Of a stretch of 6,333 nt of DNA, positions 4,902 to 6,333 are shown piece by piece. The DNA comes from Oscillospiraceae bacterium (GTDB lineage Bacteria; Bacillota; Clostridia; Oscillospirales; Oscillospiraceae), in contig JAEDLP010000103.1 of assembly GCA_016295225.1 (NCBI GenBank), positions 1 through 6,333 of the forward strand, in the 5' to 3' direction. The notes beneath the pieces are model-generated. The model searched no databases. It worked only from the letters and a program-made list of their open reading frames with translations, and had not been told where the DNA came from. The translations under genes were made by a program, and so were the position numbers. Within the stretch, counting starts at the first letter, position 1; every line of letters begins with the position of its first letter.

Positions 4902-6092
4902 TTACTTCTTGTTGTAAGCCTCCAGGCCCAGAGCCAGCAGATCCATAGCGCGGGCCAGCTTGTCAGCCTCCAGAACGTAAGCCATGCGGATCTCGTTCTT
5001 GCCCTTGCCGGGGGTGGCGTACATGGACTCTGCGGGGGAGAACATGACGGTGTCGCCGTTGTCCTCGAACTCCTCCAGCAGCCACTGCTGGAACTTGTCT
5101 GCGTCGTCCACGGGCAGAGCAGCCATGATATAGAAAGCGCCCTTGGGGCAGGAGAACACCACGCCGGGCATCTTCTCCAGCTTGGCCACGCAGGTGTCGC
5201 GGCGCTTCTTGTACTCGTCGCGGACAGCGGCGAAGTACTCGGGGCCGACGCTGTACAGAGCGGCGGAGCCGACCTGGTCCAGGGTAGCCACGCACAGGCG
5301 GGACTGGCACATCTTCATGCAGTGGCTCATGAGCTCCTTGTTCCGGGACAGGATGCAGCCCACGCGGGCGCCGCAGGCAGAGAAGCGCTTGGAGACAGTG
5401 TCCAGGACGATGACGTTCTCAGCGGCGTCCTCATACTGGCCCAGGGACTGCAGGGGCTCGCCGCCGTAGACGAACTCACGATAGGCCTCGTCGCCGATGA
5501 TGAACAGGCCGTGCTCCTTGGCGATGTCGACCATCAGGCGCTGCTCCTCGGGGGTCAGGACCACGCCGGTGGGGTTGCCGGGGTTGGTGACCATGATGGC
5601 GCGGGTCTTGTCGGTGATGCAGGCCTCCACCTTGGCGCGGTCGGCGTAGTGATAGCCTTCCTCGGGGGTGGTGGTGATGGGCTTGATGACGCCGCCGGTG
5701 AGGGTGACCATGGTGTTGTAGTTGGGGTAGTAGGGCTCGGGGATCAGGATTTCGTCGCCCTCGTCCAGAATGGTGGACAGAACGATCTGCAGGGCCTCGG
5801 AGCCGCCGACGGTGATGAGGATCTCGTCCTTCTCGAAGTGCATGTTCAGGTTGTCATAGTACTTCTGGATGGCGTCGATCAGCACGGGCATACCGGGGGA
5901 TGCGGCGTACTCCAGAACGGGCTGCTCAAAGTCCTTCACGGCATCGAAGAAGGCCTTGGGGGTGACCACGTCGGGCTGGCCGATGTTCAGGTGATAGATA
6001 TTGCGGCCCTTTGCCTCAGCTGCCACTGCAAAGGGGTGGAACTTACGCATGGGGGACAGACCGCACTTTTCGATCTTGCTGGAAAACTTCAT
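4902..6092 (-). CDS. Class I/II PLP-dependent aminotransferase (aspartate aminotransferase-like)
   Basis: A 396-residue fold-type I aminotransferase, full length. The frame extends beyond the chosen start, but minus-strand GGAGG sits 7 nt before ATG at 6092 and the extension crosses the promoter. Landmarks: IYHLNIGQPD (32-41), the N-terminal substrate loop; GGSEALQ (96-102), phosphate-binding; NPGNPTG (170-176), with Asn173; GDEAY (200-204), with Asp201 facing the PLP nitrogen and Tyr204; VSKRFSACGARVG (233-245), with Lys235 as the Schiff-base lysine; and NEIRMAY (366-372), with Arg369 for the substrate carboxylate. It acts in the cytoplasm, moving amino groups between an amino acid and a 2-oxo acid. 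The SKRFSACGARVG form is common in Clostridia, annotated as aspartate or generic aminotransferase. The exact substrate (aspartate, aromatic or other) cannot be fixed from sequence. It is a single-gene unit. Confidence 0.93.
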   Translation of the reverse strand: MKFSSKIEKCGLSPMRKFHPFAVAAEAKGRNIYHLNIGQPDVVTPKAFFDAVKDFEQPVLEYAASPGMPVLIDAIQKYYDNLNMHFEKDEILITVGGSEALQIVLSTILDEGDEILIPEPYYPNYNTMVTLTGGVIKPITTTPEEGYHYADRAKVEACITDKTRAIMVTNPGNPTGVVLTPEEQRLMVDIAKEHGLFIIGDEAYREFVYGGEPLQSLGQYEDAAENVIVLDTVSKRFSACGARVGCILSRNKELMSHCMKMCQSRLCVATLDQVGSAALYSVGPEYFAAVRDEYKKRRDTCVAKLEKMPGVVFSCPKGAFYIMAALPVDDADKFQQWLLEEFEDNGDTVMFSPAESMYATPGKGKNEIRMAYVLEADKLARAMDLLALGLEAYNKK

Positions 6093-6150
6093 GTCCTTAC
6101 CTCCGTTGTGTTGATACTTATTTGCTTGGTTTCCACAAAAGTTCAAGGGT

Positions 6151-6179
6151 ATTGTACGCCTTGTAACAGGTAATGTCAA
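6151..6179 (-). promoter_or_regulatory. Promoter of the aminotransferase gene
   Basis: On the minus strand, TTGACA (6174-6179) and TACAAT (6151-6156) are separated by exactly 17 nt, which is close to the sigma-70 consensus. The leader is about 50 nt to ATG 6092. GTTCAA (6141-6146) and TTGAAC (6183-6188) flank the promoter as a 6-bp inverted repeat, possibly an operator pair, though this may be chance. Confidence 0.85.
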
Positions 6180-6189
6180 TTGTTGAACC

Positions 6190-6261
6190 TGTATTTTTGG
6201 TCGGAAGGCAGAGGGCATTTTTTGGGTTTTTTCCTGCCTCTGGGAGAAGAGGGCCGGAACA
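6190..6261. other. Non-coding stretch upstream of the aminotransferase promoter
   Basis: No gene is supported here. It includes two T-runs (6218-6223 and 6227-6232) and a weak long-loop dyad, AGGCAG (6206-6211) with CTGCCT (6234-6239). On the minus strand these would be A-runs upstream of the -35, which could act as an UP-like element at a distance (weak inference). Confidence 0.3.
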
Positions 6262-6306
6262 GGGCAAGAGGCCTGCGCTGCTGTCAACAGCGCAGACCTC
6301 TTGCCC
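6262..6306 (-). repeat. Large inverted repeat, RNA hairpin probably read leftward
   Basis: GGGCAAGAGG (6262-6271) pairs with CCTCTTGCCC (6297-6306). CTGCGCTG (6273-6280) pairs with CAGCGCAG (6288-6295), with a 7-nt loop between. The only mispair on the plus strand (C6272 against A6296) becomes a U-G wobble in a leftward transcript, giving an unbroken 19-bp stem. No T-tract follows on either strand, so it is not a canonical intrinsic terminator. It may still help end a leftward transcript from beyond the right edge, or be a dispersed palindromic repeat. Confidence 0.6.
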
Positions 6307-6333
6307 GGATCTGGCCGCAGGCGATCCTCCGGC

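Noticed and set aside
5322..6173. Plus-strand open frame of 283 codons opposite the aminotransferase
   Set aside because: Repetitive Gly/Val/Leu/Asp translation antisense to a complete aminotransferase, with no credible ribosome binding site.
1..6333. Search for mobile elements, CRISPR repeats, tRNA genes, toxin-antitoxin or defence modules
   Set aside because: No transposase, integrase, evenly spaced repeats, tRNA-like fold, or paired small toxin/antitoxin frames with start signals were seen.

Overview
The window reads as ordinary chromosomal DNA of a GC-rich, anaerobic Gram-positive bacterium. It has strong AGGAGG-type ribosome binding sites, compact promoters with near-consensus -35 and -10 boxes, many intrinsic terminators, and proteins resembling Clostridia. 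The tail of an anaerobic ribonucleotide reductase, a BlaI-type repressor and a CmpB-type membrane protein all fit this. A gut Oscillospiraceae relative (Flavonifractor or Oscillibacter-like) is my best guess, inferred from protein style and composition and not from a marker gene. No phage, IS element, CRISPR array, tRNA or rRNA was seen.

Layout, left to right. Positions 1-140 hold the end of an upstream unit closed by a rightward terminator. A small rightward gene (252-521) encodes a free-standing, cysteine-free protein like the extreme C-terminus of anaerobic ribonucleotide reductase NrdD; it has its own promoter and terminator. A two-gene rightward operon follows: a YbgC/4HBT-type acyl-CoA thioesterase (675-1094) and a TetR-family regulator (1107-1655). 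It ends in a hairpin shared with a convergent leftward gene (1665-2393) for a CmpB-family (PF06541) multi-pass membrane protein. A divergent intergenic region with two palindromes separates that gene from a rightward GT8 glycosyltransferase (2617-3411). The undecaprenyl-diphosphatase gene uppP (3499-4323) follows, with a promoter whose -35 box overlaps the GT8 stop codon. After a strong terminator comes a BlaI/MecI-type repressor gene (4452-4808) with no partner sensor protease. It converges on a leftward class I PLP aminotransferase gene (4902-6092), and the two share a long hairpin whose U-tract faces the aminotransferase transcript. The right edge carries a large inverted repeat (6262-6306).

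Functionally these are several independent transcription units more than one system. UppP recycles the C55 lipid carrier and GT8 transfers sugars, so both act on the cell envelope. BlaI-type repressors often control envelope or beta-lactam responses, but no target is identified here. The thioesterase and TetR regulator form a small lipid/acyl-CoA type operon. I found no convincing undescribed multi-gene system. The most worthwhile leads are the NrdD-tail-like small protein, the palindromes at 2412-2436 and 2494-2512, the orphan BlaI, the double-stop hairpin at 1647-1682, and the strand-biased inverted repeat at the right edge.
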